From NCBI GenBank assembly GCA_947493455.1, contig CANLRB010000001.1:186001-250000 (forward strand): DNA of 64,000 nt, written 5' to 3'. The notes beneath the pieces were generated by a model. The model worked only from the letters and a program-made list of their open reading frames with translations, did not search any database and was not told the DNA's origin. Positions 17,880 to 27,238 of this stretch are shown one piece after another. How positions within the stretch are numbered: the first letter of the stretch is position 1; each line of letters opens with the position of its first letter. Source of the stretch: an uncultured Pseudoalteromonas sp. (GTDB lineage Bacteria > Pseudomonadota > Gammaproteobacteria > Enterobacterales > Alteromonadaceae). The position numbers and the translations under genes were made by a program.

Positions 17880-20800
17880 TTAGAACGTGGCACGCACACT
17901 CAGTGCATAACGTCTATCTGTTGTAAAGCTAAGCGCTTGCGTTCGCGTGCCACCCTGATCCATTTGGTATTCAGTTTGTGTTTCCGAGTCTAATAAGTTA
18001 CTCGCCTCAAATCCAATTTTCCAATTGTCATTAATTGTGTAATAGACACTCGCATCCATCATACCGGTTGGCTTGGCATACGCTGGGACATATTCTTCTG
18101 ACTCACGCAATGTAAGTAAATACTCTGAGCGCCACGTATAAGCGAGGCGTACAGATACATCGGCGTACTCGTACATACCAATTACGTTAAAGTTTTGATC
18201 CGAATAGCCCTGCAGTGGTAAGCCGCCAAAGACCCTAAATGTATTTCTGTTATCATTCACCGGATCACCGGCTTCGGTAAAGCCGAGCGTGCCCGCTGCA
18301 ATTTCATTTGGATCTTCCAAACCGTCTTGGTCGATATAAGTAAAGTTAAGTTGTAAACCTAACCCCTGCCACGCACCCGGTAACATATCGTAAAACTGAG
18401 AATATGACAGCTCGACACCTTGAATCGTACCTGAGCCGGTATTTGCCGGACCATACGAAGTCACCGCATAATCTTCACCACCATATGCCACCGTCGCATT
18501 AAACGGACGGTTACGAATAATATTATCGAGTCGCTTATGGAACAAACCACCAGTCAAATAACCAGCGTCAGCAAAATACCATTCTGCAGTTAAGTCAGTA
18601 TTAATTGCTTCTTCTGGTTCAATATTTGGATTACCGGACAATGCCGTGAGCGCCATGTCGTTAAAGCCAACCACTGGGTTTGCCTGCTCATCATAGGCTG
18701 CACTTGGGTCTTGTAAAACACGCGTATAGTCAAGACTGATAATACTAATATTACGCGCATCAACTAAGCTTGGATAAAAGAGTGCTTTTGATGCACCAAA
18801 TCGCACGACAACATCTTCTGACACACCAAAGCTTAAGTTTAAGCTTGGTAACAAGGTTGTATAATCAGTACCATCAACCGTTGTTAGCTCTGACTGGCCA
18901 CCAGCAATGTCAAAATAACGTTTATATTGATCTTGCTGCATTACGAGATACTGCGATGTCCCTTCCGTACCGCGTCGCTCAGTGCTTGGTTGAACAAGTG
19001 CACCGGTCGATTGCAGTTGATAATTAACATATCTCAGACCAACATTACCAACCACAGGCACATCACCGAGTTCAAAGTCAAAATCACCACGAATATAAAA
19101 TTCAGTGCGCTTTTCATTACTCGAACTTATATTGTGCGCTGCAAACGGACCGCTTACACGATTTTCTTTGTCTTCATAAGGGACGTAAACACCACTACAA
19201 ACCCCGTTATTGGCGGCACTATTTGTCGCATTATGCCAACCGTCACGACACCCTTGACGAAGCGAATCAGCATAATTTCGAACTAGGCTCATTTTAGGGA
19301 ATAAGAAACTATTCACATCACCTAATAAGACGCTACCGTTGTAATAATCAGCAAAACTCACTGTTTCAAATAAGTCGGGGCGTTCAAGTGACGACGCGGC
19401 ATTGCGATCCGCTTGTATCCAAGGTGTACCAATTGCCGACCAGCCTTCATAAGCTGTATCGCGCACGGTTAAATCTTTATCTGAATAGTAAAGGCCACCG
19501 CTTACATTCGTGAAAACACCATCTAATTCGTAATTCAAATCGAGCTTATAGCTATCTGACTTTGCTGAATTGTGTTCAACTTGTTCCATGCCTGTGCCTA
19601 AGAACAAGTTCGGTACCGGACCATTCCAGTCATCCACCACCGAGTAGCCCGGCGTTTGAATATTATCACTTAAGTACTCAACGGTTGGTCTTGAACCACG
19701 TAAATCAAGAAAATACGGCGATACTAAACCAACTTTGTTACCGCGAGTCTGTCCCGACATACTGTAGTTTTCGACATGTTTTTCTGAATCAATATGTTGG
19801 TAATCTAAATCGATGGTTAAGCGATCGACCGGTTTCAATGTCAATTTAAATGAGGTGTCTTTAACCGTGTTCTCGTTGTAATTCCAACGACTACGATAAA
19901 ATAACGGTGTTTCGGGACTCACCCCAAGAACCACACCGGATGTTACAAAGTTATTATTCGTTGTAAGCGGGCGTCCATCTTGTGCATCATCACGCCAATT
20001 TTGCGATGATCCCATATAACCTCTAAAGCCTTGTGCCGCCTGACCAATTTGACGCTCTCTCCATTCTAGATCGGCCTTTGAATGAATATGCTCGAGCGTT
20101 GCAACAATCGTTTCATCATTATTGGCCCACTGCAATGACGTTGTTAAGCCTTCACGATTACGGTCATTGTCAGCCGTACTCATATGAATCGCCACCGGGA
20201 CATGCCACACAGACCCTGCGGGTTGCCCTGGTAATTCAGGACCATCTACAGGCGACGTTGGATCAACCCCAGTAATGCCACCCCACTGATCGAGGGTTGG
20301 AATAAACGAGTCACCTCGACTATGGAAATTACCTAAACCAATACCGTCACCACGGGTTTTATATTCCGAGCTTGATGCCGCAATCAAAAAACCAAACTTA
20401 CCTGAATCTAATTGCCAAACATCTGAAAATAAACCAGAAAACGACGGCGTAACTTCACCACGATAATCACCATAATTGGCTTTTACGTTAAATGCCGCAA
20501 GCTGCTCATCAGAATCGAACGGTTTGCGCGTCATTAAATTAACAGTACCTGAAATACCACCAGAAATAAGGTCGGCTGTTTGGTTTTTCACTACTTCAAC
20601 AGCGCCTAATAATTCTGCAGGAAAGTCTTCATAACTTAAACCGCCACCAGGGTTTGCGCTAAAAGCGTCTCGTCCATTTACTTCTGAACGAACTCGGTCA
20701 AGACCGCGTACTAATACGCCTGTACCTTCATCAGCATAATGCTTTGGATCATCAGACGACGCAAAGCGTTCAATAGTGACACCCGGTACGCGTTGCAGTG

Positions 20801-21098
20801 CTTCAGTAACCGATTTATCAGGTAATGCACCGATATCTGTTGCGGTGATCACATCTTTAACAGTATCAGCATAACGTTTAAGGTTTTGTGCACTGTTAAT
20901 ACTGCCGCGAATACCGCGAACTTCGATAACCTCAATCGCTTCTTGTTTATCCGCCTTTTTGGCAGCGCTGTCATTTTCAGCCGAATCTTGTGCAAAAGCG
21001 GCAAAAGGACTTAACCCCAATAATACGGAAGAAATAGCGAGACTGAGTTTTGTCCGCTTAGTGTGATTGTAACCGTGCCCGGTGACGTTTTTTGACAT
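17880..21098 (-). CDS. TonB-dependent receptor, probable oxidised chito-oligosaccharide transporter
   Basis: The 1072-residue outer-membrane protein has a long signal (basic start, cleavage near 'AAFAQDS'), a plug beginning 'IEVRGIRGSINSAQNLKR' and a large barrel ending in an aromatic terminus ('YALSVRATF'). The I-R-G-S-I-N/K-R plug opening marks the large carbohydrate-linked TonB receptor class in Alteromonadales, Xanthomonas and Caulobacter. Four Cys residues lie in an extracellular loop near residues 635-660, probably as disulfides. Gene position and class suggest uptake of chito-oligosaccharides with an oxidised end. A good ribosome site (AAAAGGG) precedes ATG 21098, which is the first gene of the operon. 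Confidence 0.9.
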   Translation of the reverse strand: MSKNVTGHGYNHTKRTKLSLAISSVLLGLSPFAAFAQDSAENDSAAKKADKQEAIEVIEVRGIRGSINSAQNLKRYADTVKDVITATDIGALPDKSVTEALQRVPGVTIERFASSDDPKHYADEGTGVLVRGLDRVRSEVNGRDAFSANPGGGLSYEDFPAELLGAVEVVKNQTADLISGGISGTVNLMTRKPFDSDEQLAAFNVKANYGDYRGEVTPSFSGLFSDVWQLDSGKFGFLIAASSSEYKTRGDGIGLGNFHSRGDSFIPTLDQWGGITGVDPTSPVDGPELPGQPAGSVWHVPVAIHMSTADNDRNREGLTTSLQWANNDETIVATLEHIHSKADLEWRERQIGQAAQGFRGYMGSSQNWRDDAQDGRPLTTNNNFVTSGVVLGVSPETPLFYRSRWNYNENTVKDTSFKLTLKPVDRLTIDLDYQHIDSEKHVENYSMSGQTRGNKVGLVSPYFLDLRGSRPTVEYLSDNIQTPGYSVVDDWNGPVPNLFLGTGMEQVEHNSAKSDSYKLDLNYELDGVFTNVSGGLYYSDKDLTVRDTAYEGWSAIGTPWIQADRNAASSLERPDLFETVSFADYYNGSVLLGDVNSFLFPKMSLVRNYADSLRQGCRDGWHNATNSAANNGVCSGVYVPYEDKENRVSGPFAAHNISSSNEKRTEFYIRGDFDFELGDVPVVGNVGLRYVNYQLQSTGALVQPSTERRGTEGTSQYLVMQQDQYKRYFDIAGGQSELTTVDGTDYTTLLPSLNLSFGVSEDVVVRFGASKALFYPSLVDARNISIISLDYTRVLQDPSAAYDEQANPVVGFNDMALTALSGNPNIEPEEAINTDLTAEWYFADAGYLTGGLFHKRLDNIIRNRPFNATVAYGGEDYAVTSYGPANTGSGTIQGVELSYSQFYDMLPGAWQGLGLQLNFTYIDQDGLEDPNEIAAGTLGFTEAGDPVNDNRNTFRVFGGLPLQGYSDQNFNVIGMYEYADVSVRLAYTWRSEYLLTLRESEEYVPAYAKPTGMMDASVYYTINDNWKIGFEASNLLDSETQTEYQMDQGGTRTQALSFTTDRRYALSVRATF

Positions 21099-21257
21099 GA
21101 TATTTCCCTTTTGTTTTATTCAAACCAGTTGGAATAGCGCCAGTTTTACAACTACTTCATGGCTATTTATTCAATGGCACGACAACAAACCATGCCCAAT
21201 AAAATTACAAACCAAACAGTTTTTGTTACTTATTTTCAGTTTTAACATGCTTCTTTT

Positions 21258-21291
21258 GTTACTTTTTAACACACTGATGCAAAAAGTAAAC
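21258..21291. promoter_or_regulatory. Candidate operator upstream of the TonB receptor operon
   Basis: GTTACTTTTT (21258-21267) and AAAAAGTAAAC (21281-21291) form an interrupted inverted repeat about 160 bases before the receptor start. The location suits a site for the RpiR-type regulator encoded in the operon. The remainder of 21099-21567 is AT-rich and holds no gene that I can support. This is a visual match only. Confidence 0.35.
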
Positions 21292-21567
21292 ACTTTTTAG
21301 GAAATAATTGACGTTATTTTGTCAGTTGAGGAAGTTTTGGTTTTGAACTAAACGCGTTTAAAGCCCAATTTAAACAGCGTTAAGTCGGATAACAAAAAGC
21401 ATCTCCAACACCGCAATTTAACAAATAAAAATAGACCTTTTTACATAGCGCAGCAGCAACGAATAACGCTCAGCGGCACGAGTCCGCTTGCTTCAGTATT
21501 ACTAATTCGGACAAATCGTTGCAGTGCGATATAGATGCTTTATCAACACATATCAAAAAGAGACAAA

Positions 21568-22524
21568 CTAACCGCCATTCAACGTCGCTAGTTTAGTCGC
21601 GTGCGCCTGCTCAATAAATGCGAGATCACTGGTAATGACACCGATCCCCGATGCAAGATGATCAGCGTAGCTTAAGTCTAGCGGCTCATGTTTTGACCAG
21701 AGGTAGACCGCTGAGCCATGACTTTGTAATCGCGCTGCAAGCCGTTCAGGATAACCCCAAAAATATTGGCTCATGTTTGGCGGAATAAAAAGAACAGTAT
21801 TACGACACGACTCGGGAACAAAGCCGCTCCACCCCATCAATAAATAATCGATACCGCAGCTTTTTACACTATCTACACTGGCCAACTTTATCGATGGATC
21901 TTTTTGCTTAAACCAAGCGCTGCCCTTATCAGATGTGATCACTGTGTGATTGTTTTTTTTGTCGGCAATGTACTCGTAAAGCACATTAAACGATTGTGGA
22001 TCATTATTTTTTAAGTTTAGCCAAAATGTGTGTGTTGGATATTGTTGATAAAATGTGGCGAGTTTAGAAATCCGATAGCCTTTGTCACGAAAAGGAAATG
22101 TTTTACCATTATCAAACGAATAACCATGCCCCGCATCAAGATGCTGTAATTCTTTAAATGAGGCTTTATGAATTGGCCCCACTCCGTTGGTTGCGCAATC
22201 TAATTTCCAGTCGTGAAAAACGACCAGTTCATTGTCACGCGTTCGATGCACATTCAAATGAATAACATCAGCGCCCGCAGCAACAGAACCAGATGCGGCC
22301 TGCAACGTATTTTCAACTGAGTTTATGCCGGATTTAGTAAGAGAACGAGCGGTACATCCTGTTTGCTGTAGTTTGCTATAGTTAACAGCGCTGCCCCCTG
22401 CACGGTATGCCACAATCTCACCTAGATACTGACGTTCTGGCGTCAACAACTGGCCGTGTATAACGCCTATTACTAAGACGCCAACAACCACAATTAAAAC
22501 CATTTTAACTATTTTTTTAAGCAC
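21568..22524 (-). CDS. Glycerophosphodiester phosphodiesterase-family protein, membrane anchored or secreted
   Basis: The 318-residue protein opens with a single hydrophobic segment (signal or anchor) and then a GDPD barrel: 'EIVAYRAGGSAV', 'NSVENTLQAASG' (the usual E-N-T motif) and 'ADVIHLNVHRTRDNELVVFHDW', close to the family's 'H-R-G...ENT...E-x-D...HD'. The canonical first 'HRG' reads Y-R-A-G here and the 'ExD' reads L-N-V, so key catalytic or calcium residues seem altered and activity is doubtful, although 'VVFHDW' is kept. It stands alone on the minus strand between the oxidised-chitin operon and the divergent MNIO operon. Confidence 0.7.
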   Translation of the reverse strand: MLKKIVKMVLIVVVGVLVIGVIHGQLLTPERQYLGEIVAYRAGGSAVNYSKLQQTGCTARSLTKSGINSVENTLQAASGSVAAGADVIHLNVHRTRDNELVVFHDWKLDCATNGVGPIHKASFKELQHLDAGHGYSFDNGKTFPFRDKGYRISKLATFYQQYPTHTFWLNLKNNDPQSFNVLYEYIADKKNNHTVITSDKGSAWFKQKDPSIKLASVDSVKSCGIDYLLMGWSGFVPESCRNTVLFIPPNMSQYFWGYPERLAARLQSHGSAVYLWSKHEPLDLSYADHLASGIGVITSDLAFIEQAHATKLATLNGG

Positions 22525-22797
22525 AGTAATGTAATTCCTTTTTTCGCATTGAGCCTATTTAGTTTCGCGACAATACACGCTCATCTCATATAGCTGCTTG
22601 CGATTACAAGTTTCACAAGCTCTTTTACCGGCCACCGCACAGCGACAACCCCGCAGAGCGACTCACCCTAACTAAGTCTGATAACGACATCAAGCTAATA
22701 ATTCGAATGAAGGCAACATCTTATCCCGCAGATAAGTGCGACAAAAAGCCGAAATCAGATACTTCATTTTGCTACTAAAACAAAACTCAATGTACCG

Positions 22798-22810
22798 AAT
22801 GTAATACATT
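22798..22810. promoter_or_regulatory. Palindrome upstream of the MNIO operon
   Basis: AATGTAATACATT is a perfect 13-base palindrome about 150 bases before the first start codon, and another AATGTA half-site lies just 5' of it (from 22789). It is the only clear symmetrical element in the 22525-22961 gap and may be an operator, but I cannot name the regulator. The rest of the gap holds no gene that I can support. Confidence 0.35.
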
Positions 22811-22961
22811 GTAATTTTTTTATTAAAAAGAGCGCCTATTATTGATGAAGTCGTAAATGAAAGCTTTATTCAAAATAATGAAGTTAATGTTTTTGAATAA
22901 AATCAAATATATAAACAACAATCTACTAGGTCGAAATAGTACGAATTTGGAGAAAAGAGCG

Positions 22962-23996
22962 ATGAGTAATAGCGATACAACAAGCCCTATCTTGGCTGCA
23001 ATTCCAGAAAACGCAACAAGTGCATCAGCAACGGAAGGGGCCTATTTTCCGATCAATAAGCTAGTCGGTACATGGAATAGTCCTGCAGGAACACCCACTG
23101 GTTACAATGTGATGCCAGTACCTGCTGGAAATAAACAAATGCAAACTCAAATATCCAACGACGATTGGCTCAGCAAAAATTTTTATTATTTTGAAGAAAT
23201 GACGTTTACTGCACCCGGTGAAGCACCAAATCGCGGCCAGCTTTTTCAGCAAGGTTGCTATGGTTTAACCTATGAGCAACGCGTCTATTTTGCGCCAAAC
23301 ACAGTCGGTGTTGGCAAGTTGAAGTATCAACCTGAAGTCGCGCCTGACAAAGAAAATGCCCTTGTTCATTACGAAAATGGCTTATGGTTGCACACCCAAT
23401 TTGAGGCGCAGCCAGCGGCGGCATACGGTGCAACACTGCCCTATCCACCAATTGACCCGCAAACAAATCAACCAATTGCAACCCCAACACCACCGAACAA
23501 TCCAATCGTAAAACAAGTCTCGGTACCACACGGTAATTCAATTTTAGCACTTGGCAAAGTAGAAACCTTTGACGGACTGCCAAAGCACGACGCGAGTCCA
23601 ATTGATGAACGCCCGTTTTCAATCGACAACACCATACCTAACCCCGCACTTGTATTAAAAGCAGAGGTCGAGCGATTAGAACAATTGTCAGGTAAAACGT
23701 TTAAAACAACCTTGCTATCGGTATCAACTGACGCGGCAACCGGTGGCAGCGTAACAAACATTCCTTTTGAAGTTGGTAATGCGGATGTCAGCGGATATAC
23801 AATGGATTTATGGATCATCGACGTATTCGACTCACCCACTGCAACGACGCCAAGCAGCACTCTTTTACAATATTTGCAAAAAATTCCAATGACCTTTTTT
23901 ATCACTCAAACGCCGACTCCGGGTGGCAAAGGTGGAATTGGTCAAAAAGAGACGTTCCAACACATTACAGCAAACACCTTAGTCAAAGTTGATTAA
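22962..23996 (+). CDS. Unknown protein, possible haem-binding beta-barrel (nitrobindin/lipocalin-like)
   Basis: The start is ATG 22962, with GGAGAAAAG just before it; in-frame codons back to 22857 encode an unlikely Lys/Asn-rich extension. The 344-residue product has no signal peptide. An early 'LVGTWNSPAG' strand, 'YYFEEMTFTAPGEAPNRG', 'YGLTYEQRVYF' and 'VHYENGLWLH' have the alternating pattern of a lipocalin-like or nitrobindin-like barrel. The middle is Pro-rich and the C-terminus is a second beta-rich block. It is the first gene of the operon with the ferritin-like/Cys-repeat, MNIO and DUF2063 genes, 33 bases upstream of the next start. The haem-binding suggestion is weak and rests on pattern only. 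Confidence 0.6.
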   Translation: MSNSDTTSPILAAIPENATSASATEGAYFPINKLVGTWNSPAGTPTGYNVMPVPAGNKQMQTQISNDDWLSKNFYYFEEMTFTAPGEAPNRGQLFQQGCYGLTYEQRVYFAPNTVGVGKLKYQPEVAPDKENALVHYENGLWLHTQFEAQPAAAYGATLPYPPIDPQTNQPIATPTPPNNPIVKQVSVPHGNSILALGKVETFDGLPKHDASPIDERPFSIDNTIPNPALVLKAEVERLEQLSGKTFKTTLLSVSTDAATGGSVTNIPFEVGNADVSGYTMDLWIIDVFDSPTATTPSSTLLQYLQKIPMTFFITQTPTPGGKGGIGQKETFQHITANTLVKVD

Positions 23997-24029
23997 GTAT
24001 TTGTCATCAACGCATGAAAGGAATAAAAA

Positions 24030-26279
24030 ATGAGCGAAAATAATACCTCAGTATCACAAGCGACGATTGACAAAATCAAGCGAATGTCTGAAAAGCACGC
24101 CGTAAAAGAACTAAAAACCGTTTTGCGTGCAGCTGTTAAGTTAGAAATGGCGACTATCCCAATTTACTTATATACCTATTACTCAATTTGTAGAAAACCG
24201 GGGCAAGATAACCCGCCAACAAGTGAAGCAATAGCACAAGCAGATAAGTTCCCAGCCACTAATTCACTATATGGTAATGAAGCTGGCGCGGCAATTATGA
24301 GCGTTGCAGTTGAAGAAATGTTGCATATGTCGTTAGCAATGAACTTATTAACATCCATGCTCGATAGGGATGAAGACTTGCCGCAAATTTATGACGGCCT
24401 GACATTTGGTAACAATGGCGGTATTGTGTTACCGGCGCTTAGCACGCTCGCAGAAGATACAGGCGGCACATCTCAAAGGCCGATAGAAAAGGTCACAGGC
24501 AAACCGCTCGAAATTCCATTGGCCAAATTAAGCCTAAATCAGTTACAGCATTTTATGCGTATTGAATATCCGGGTAAACAAAATGCCCAATCGCCTAAGC
24601 GCAATGATCAACAGCCAGATTGGGCAACAATTGGCGAAGTATATGATTATGCAAAAGCACTAATCCTATATGGCGGTCCAAATGGCGAGCAACTGCCAGA
24701 CTGCGTTTTTGAAAAGGCAAGCGCAACTCAAATAGGCACTGATAACTACTCAGCCAGTAACATAGATACATTGTCGTCTGGCAGTAACAGCTTTACCTTT
24801 AAAAACCCGCCCCCCGTTGGCGCCGAAGGTGCGGCATCAACAGTAGCTGAATATCAAAATGACGACAATCATGACCATGAAGGCAAACACGCCTTATTTG
24901 ATATCTTAAGCGCTGACGATGCAATTACAGCAATTAATACTATTTGTGAGCAAGGTGAAGGCTCAGACTATACGCAGTACGTGCAAGATAACGAGTTGGA
25001 ACAATCTCACTACTATAAATTTTGGTCTTTGTGCGCCAACCTCGATGGCTACCCAAATAAGATGCACACGCCACCGCAAGTGGCAGGCATAACCGCACCT
25101 GCGGCATCTGACTATCAAATTTCCGACCTTAGCGAGCGCTTCGTTTATGACTTTCCAACCAATCCAAAATCAAACGAATACAGTGATCACGCACGTGCTG
25201 TGGTTGACCTTGCCAATGGCTTATTCCAGTATATGTTGGTGATGTCAGAAACCACGCTACTTGTGCCACATCCGCAGCAAAAATTGTATTTCAACAAAAC
25301 CATGCACCAATCAATGATTTGGGTAATGGATAAGTTTTACCAAGACATTCGAAATCTTAAAGACAAAGGGAAAATGCTGGTACCGACCTTTGAAAACCCA
25401 TTTGCTGCTGGGACTACAAGGGAAACCGCCTATGCCGCGCTGAAAAATTTAGCCACCGTATGTAAAGATAAATCAGCAAGCCTTGCTAATTTTTCCTCTA
25501 TAAGTTGGCTTATTGATGACATTATTGCGTTACCCGATGTGTCGGTATTTTGGAATGGCAATACCGGTGCCACACCGAGAACAATGCCGAGCTATCTGGT
25601 TGAACCTAAAGTCAAAGCCGTTAAGCCGACAGCGAGCAAGGCCGGTACGGGAACTACAACAGATAAGGTAGTCAAATCAGGTAAATATGAGGGGCAACCT
25701 GCATTTCCACAATATCCGCCCACCGACAAACAACTCAATGCAGCAGCAGGCGACAATAATTGGGTACGCCATGCGTGCATGGGCATTAACTCGTGTAAAA
25801 ATCAAGGCCGTACGCTTGATAACAACTGCGCAGGGCAAGGTTGGTGCTCAACAGCGCTTGCCTATAACCCGGGCCAACCAAGCAAGCCTGGTGTGTCAGA
25901 TCATCAGTGTCATGTCACGAACGATTGTAAGGGGCAAGGCGGTTGCGGCCTCTATGGTACAGAAGAAGAGCTTAGTAAACCTGGCGGCAATGCCTGCCAA
26001 GCGCAGGGCTCGTGCGCAACGCCTATTAACGCAGAGCGATTTGTTGCTGAAGGAAATAAACGCGGCGAGAGCGTATGGAAGCTCGCCCGCGCTCACTTTA
26101 ATAAATCAGTATGGCCTAGTTTAGACTTACCTGATGAACAAAGGCCTGAAGATGGTGCAAACTCAAAAAATCCGGAACTATTTAAAGATGGGCCCACCAT
26201 AGAATGGATTGAAGACAGTGGCCAAGGCATGACCGCTTGTGGCTCGAGCGGTATGAGCGGCGCAGGAAGCTGTGCCTAA
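24030..26279 (+). CDS. Ferritin-like (VioB/RebD-type) protein with C-terminal Cys-repeat tail, candidate MNIO substrate
   Basis: The 749-residue protein has no signal peptide. Residues about 25-330 form a ferritin-like domain of the iminophenyl-pyruvate dimer synthase type, with likely diiron ligands Glu39, E96-x-x-H99 and E324-x-x-H327. A Lys/Pro/Ala/Thr linker near 535-560 leads to a Cys-rich tail with Cys at 583, 589, 600, 606, 627, 633, 639, 656, 662, 737 and 748. Three C-x-x-Q-G-x-C units (600-606, 633-639, 656-662) and one partial unit (589-593) repeat there. It is followed with a TAATG overlap by an MNIO gene. MNIO enzymes modify Cys-containing peptides, so the tail is a good candidate for the modified region. 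This is inference; a diiron enzyme role for the N-terminal domain is equally open. Confidence 0.75.
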   Translation: MSENNTSVSQATIDKIKRMSEKHAVKELKTVLRAAVKLEMATIPIYLYTYYSICRKPGQDNPPTSEAIAQADKFPATNSLYGNEAGAAIMSVAVEEMLHMSLAMNLLTSMLDRDEDLPQIYDGLTFGNNGGIVLPALSTLAEDTGGTSQRPIEKVTGKPLEIPLAKLSLNQLQHFMRIEYPGKQNAQSPKRNDQQPDWATIGEVYDYAKALILYGGPNGEQLPDCVFEKASATQIGTDNYSASNIDTLSSGSNSFTFKNPPPVGAEGAASTVAEYQNDDNHDHEGKHALFDILSADDAITAINTICEQGEGSDYTQYVQDNELEQSHYYKFWSLCANLDGYPNKMHTPPQVAGITAPAASDYQISDLSERFVYDFPTNPKSNEYSDHARAVVDLANGLFQYMLVMSETTLLVPHPQQKLYFNKTMHQSMIWVMDKFYQDIRNLKDKGKMLVPTFENPFAAGTTRETAYAALKNLATVCKDKSASLANFSSISWLIDDIIALPDVSVFWNGNTGATPRTMPSYLVEPKVKAVKPTASKAGTGTTTDKVVKSGKYEGQPAFPQYPPTDKQLNAAAGDNNWVRHACMGINSCKNQGRTLDNNCAGQGWCSTALAYNPGQPSKPGVSDHQCHVTNDCKGQGGCGLYGTEEELSKPGGNACQAQGSCATPINAERFVAEGNKRGESVWKLARAHFNKSVWPSLDLPDEQRPEDGANSKNPELFKDGPTIEWIEDSGQGMTACGSSGMSGAGSCA

Positions 26280-27238
26280 TGCGAAATATGAACCAATTCG
26301 CAGCTGAAGTCAGCACCCTACCCAAATTGGGTTTGGGTGTTGGCCTTCGCAATGAGCATTTTAATTATATCTTGGACGAAAAGCCCAAAGTCGACTGGTT
26401 TGAAGCCATTTCCGAAAATTTTATGGACTCAGGCGGACGCCCTGGGTGGGTGATCCGGCAAATTGCCGAGCACTACCCAATCGCATTGCATGGAGTATCG
26501 ATGTCGCTCGGCAGCACAGATCCATTGAATCAAGAATATTTACATCGACTTAAATTACTTGCTGACGACATACAAGCTAAATGGGTTGGCGATCACTTGT
26601 GTTGGACCGGCGTACAAAGCGTCAATAGCCATGACTTATTGCCACTACCGTTAAACCAAGAAAGCTTAAATCACGTTATCGCGCGTGTACATCACGCGCA
26701 AGAAATACTTGAACGCCCTTTGATCCTTGAAAACCCCTCAACCTACGCAAGCTTTAATCACTCGGATATCTCAGAGCCTGAATTTTTACGCGCGCTTTCA
26801 GATGCAACCGGATGCGGACTATTGCTTGATGTAAATAACGTCTATGTTTCGTGCTTTAACAATGGTTCTAACCCGTTAGATTACTTAGCTGAGTTCCCAT
26901 TTGACCGCGTAGTGCAAATGCACTTAGCCGGTCACACCGATTGCGGTTCGTATTTGCTCGATACACACGACCAACCAGTTACCAATGGCGTGTGGGAGCT
27001 GTTTCGTTTGGCATGGCAGCAAACCAACGGCGCGGCCACGTTACTTGAATGGGATGGTGATGTGCCGGATTTCCCAATACTACAGCAGGAAATATTGAAG
27101 GCCCGAAACTTTATGAGCGGTACACCACAAACACAGCACATTTATGCGTCGGGGGATCATCAAATGGATTCAAGTGTTTCAAACCCGGTCGACTTTATGG
27201 TCCCTGAAGTGCGGCAATATTCTCGGTTAGGCTCATGA
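26279..27238 (+). CDS. MNIO (DUF692) multinuclear iron oxidase, MbnB/TglH/BufB type
   Basis: The start is ATG 26279, which overlaps the upstream stop (TAATG). The 319-residue TIM-barrel protein has the expected metal-ligand blocks in order: 'IALHGVSMSLGS', 'VGDHLCWTG', 'ILENPSTY', 'LLLDVNNVYVS', 'VQMHLAGH' and 'TLLEWDGD', supplying the His, Glu and Asp ligands of DUF692. Family members oxidise cysteine or other residues of ribosomal peptides, for example to oxazolone/thioamide, thiooxazole or 3-thiaglutamate-related products. Here the neighbouring ferritin-like protein with C-x-x-Q-G-x-C repeats is the likely substrate. The downstream DUF2063 gene overlaps by 4 bases, as is usual for the partner. 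Confidence 0.9.
   Translation: MRNMNQFAAEVSTLPKLGLGVGLRNEHFNYILDEKPKVDWFEAISENFMDSGGRPGWVIRQIAEHYPIALHGVSMSLGSTDPLNQEYLHRLKLLADDIQAKWVGDHLCWTGVQSVNSHDLLPLPLNQESLNHVIARVHHAQEILERPLILENPSTYASFNHSDISEPEFLRALSDATGCGLLLDVNNVYVSCFNNGSNPLDYLAEFPFDRVVQMHLAGHTDCGSYLLDTHDQPVTNGVWELFRLAWQQTNGAATLLEWDGDVPDFPILQQEILKARNFMSGTPQTQHIYASGDHQMDSSVSNPVDFMVPEVRQYSRLGS

Noticed and set aside
7962-21098. A peptidoglycan or N-acyl-D-amino acid recycling operon
   Set aside because: The D-aminoacylase, D-serine-dehydratase type and RidA genes alone could suggest this, but the KdgK-like kinase, GH20 enzyme and TonB receptor fit oxidised chitin better. It remains an alternative.
22857-22961. N-terminal extension of the first MNIO-operon gene
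   Set aside because: The extension is Lys/Asn/Ile-rich without a signal-peptide pattern, and a good ribosome site sits directly before ATG 22962.
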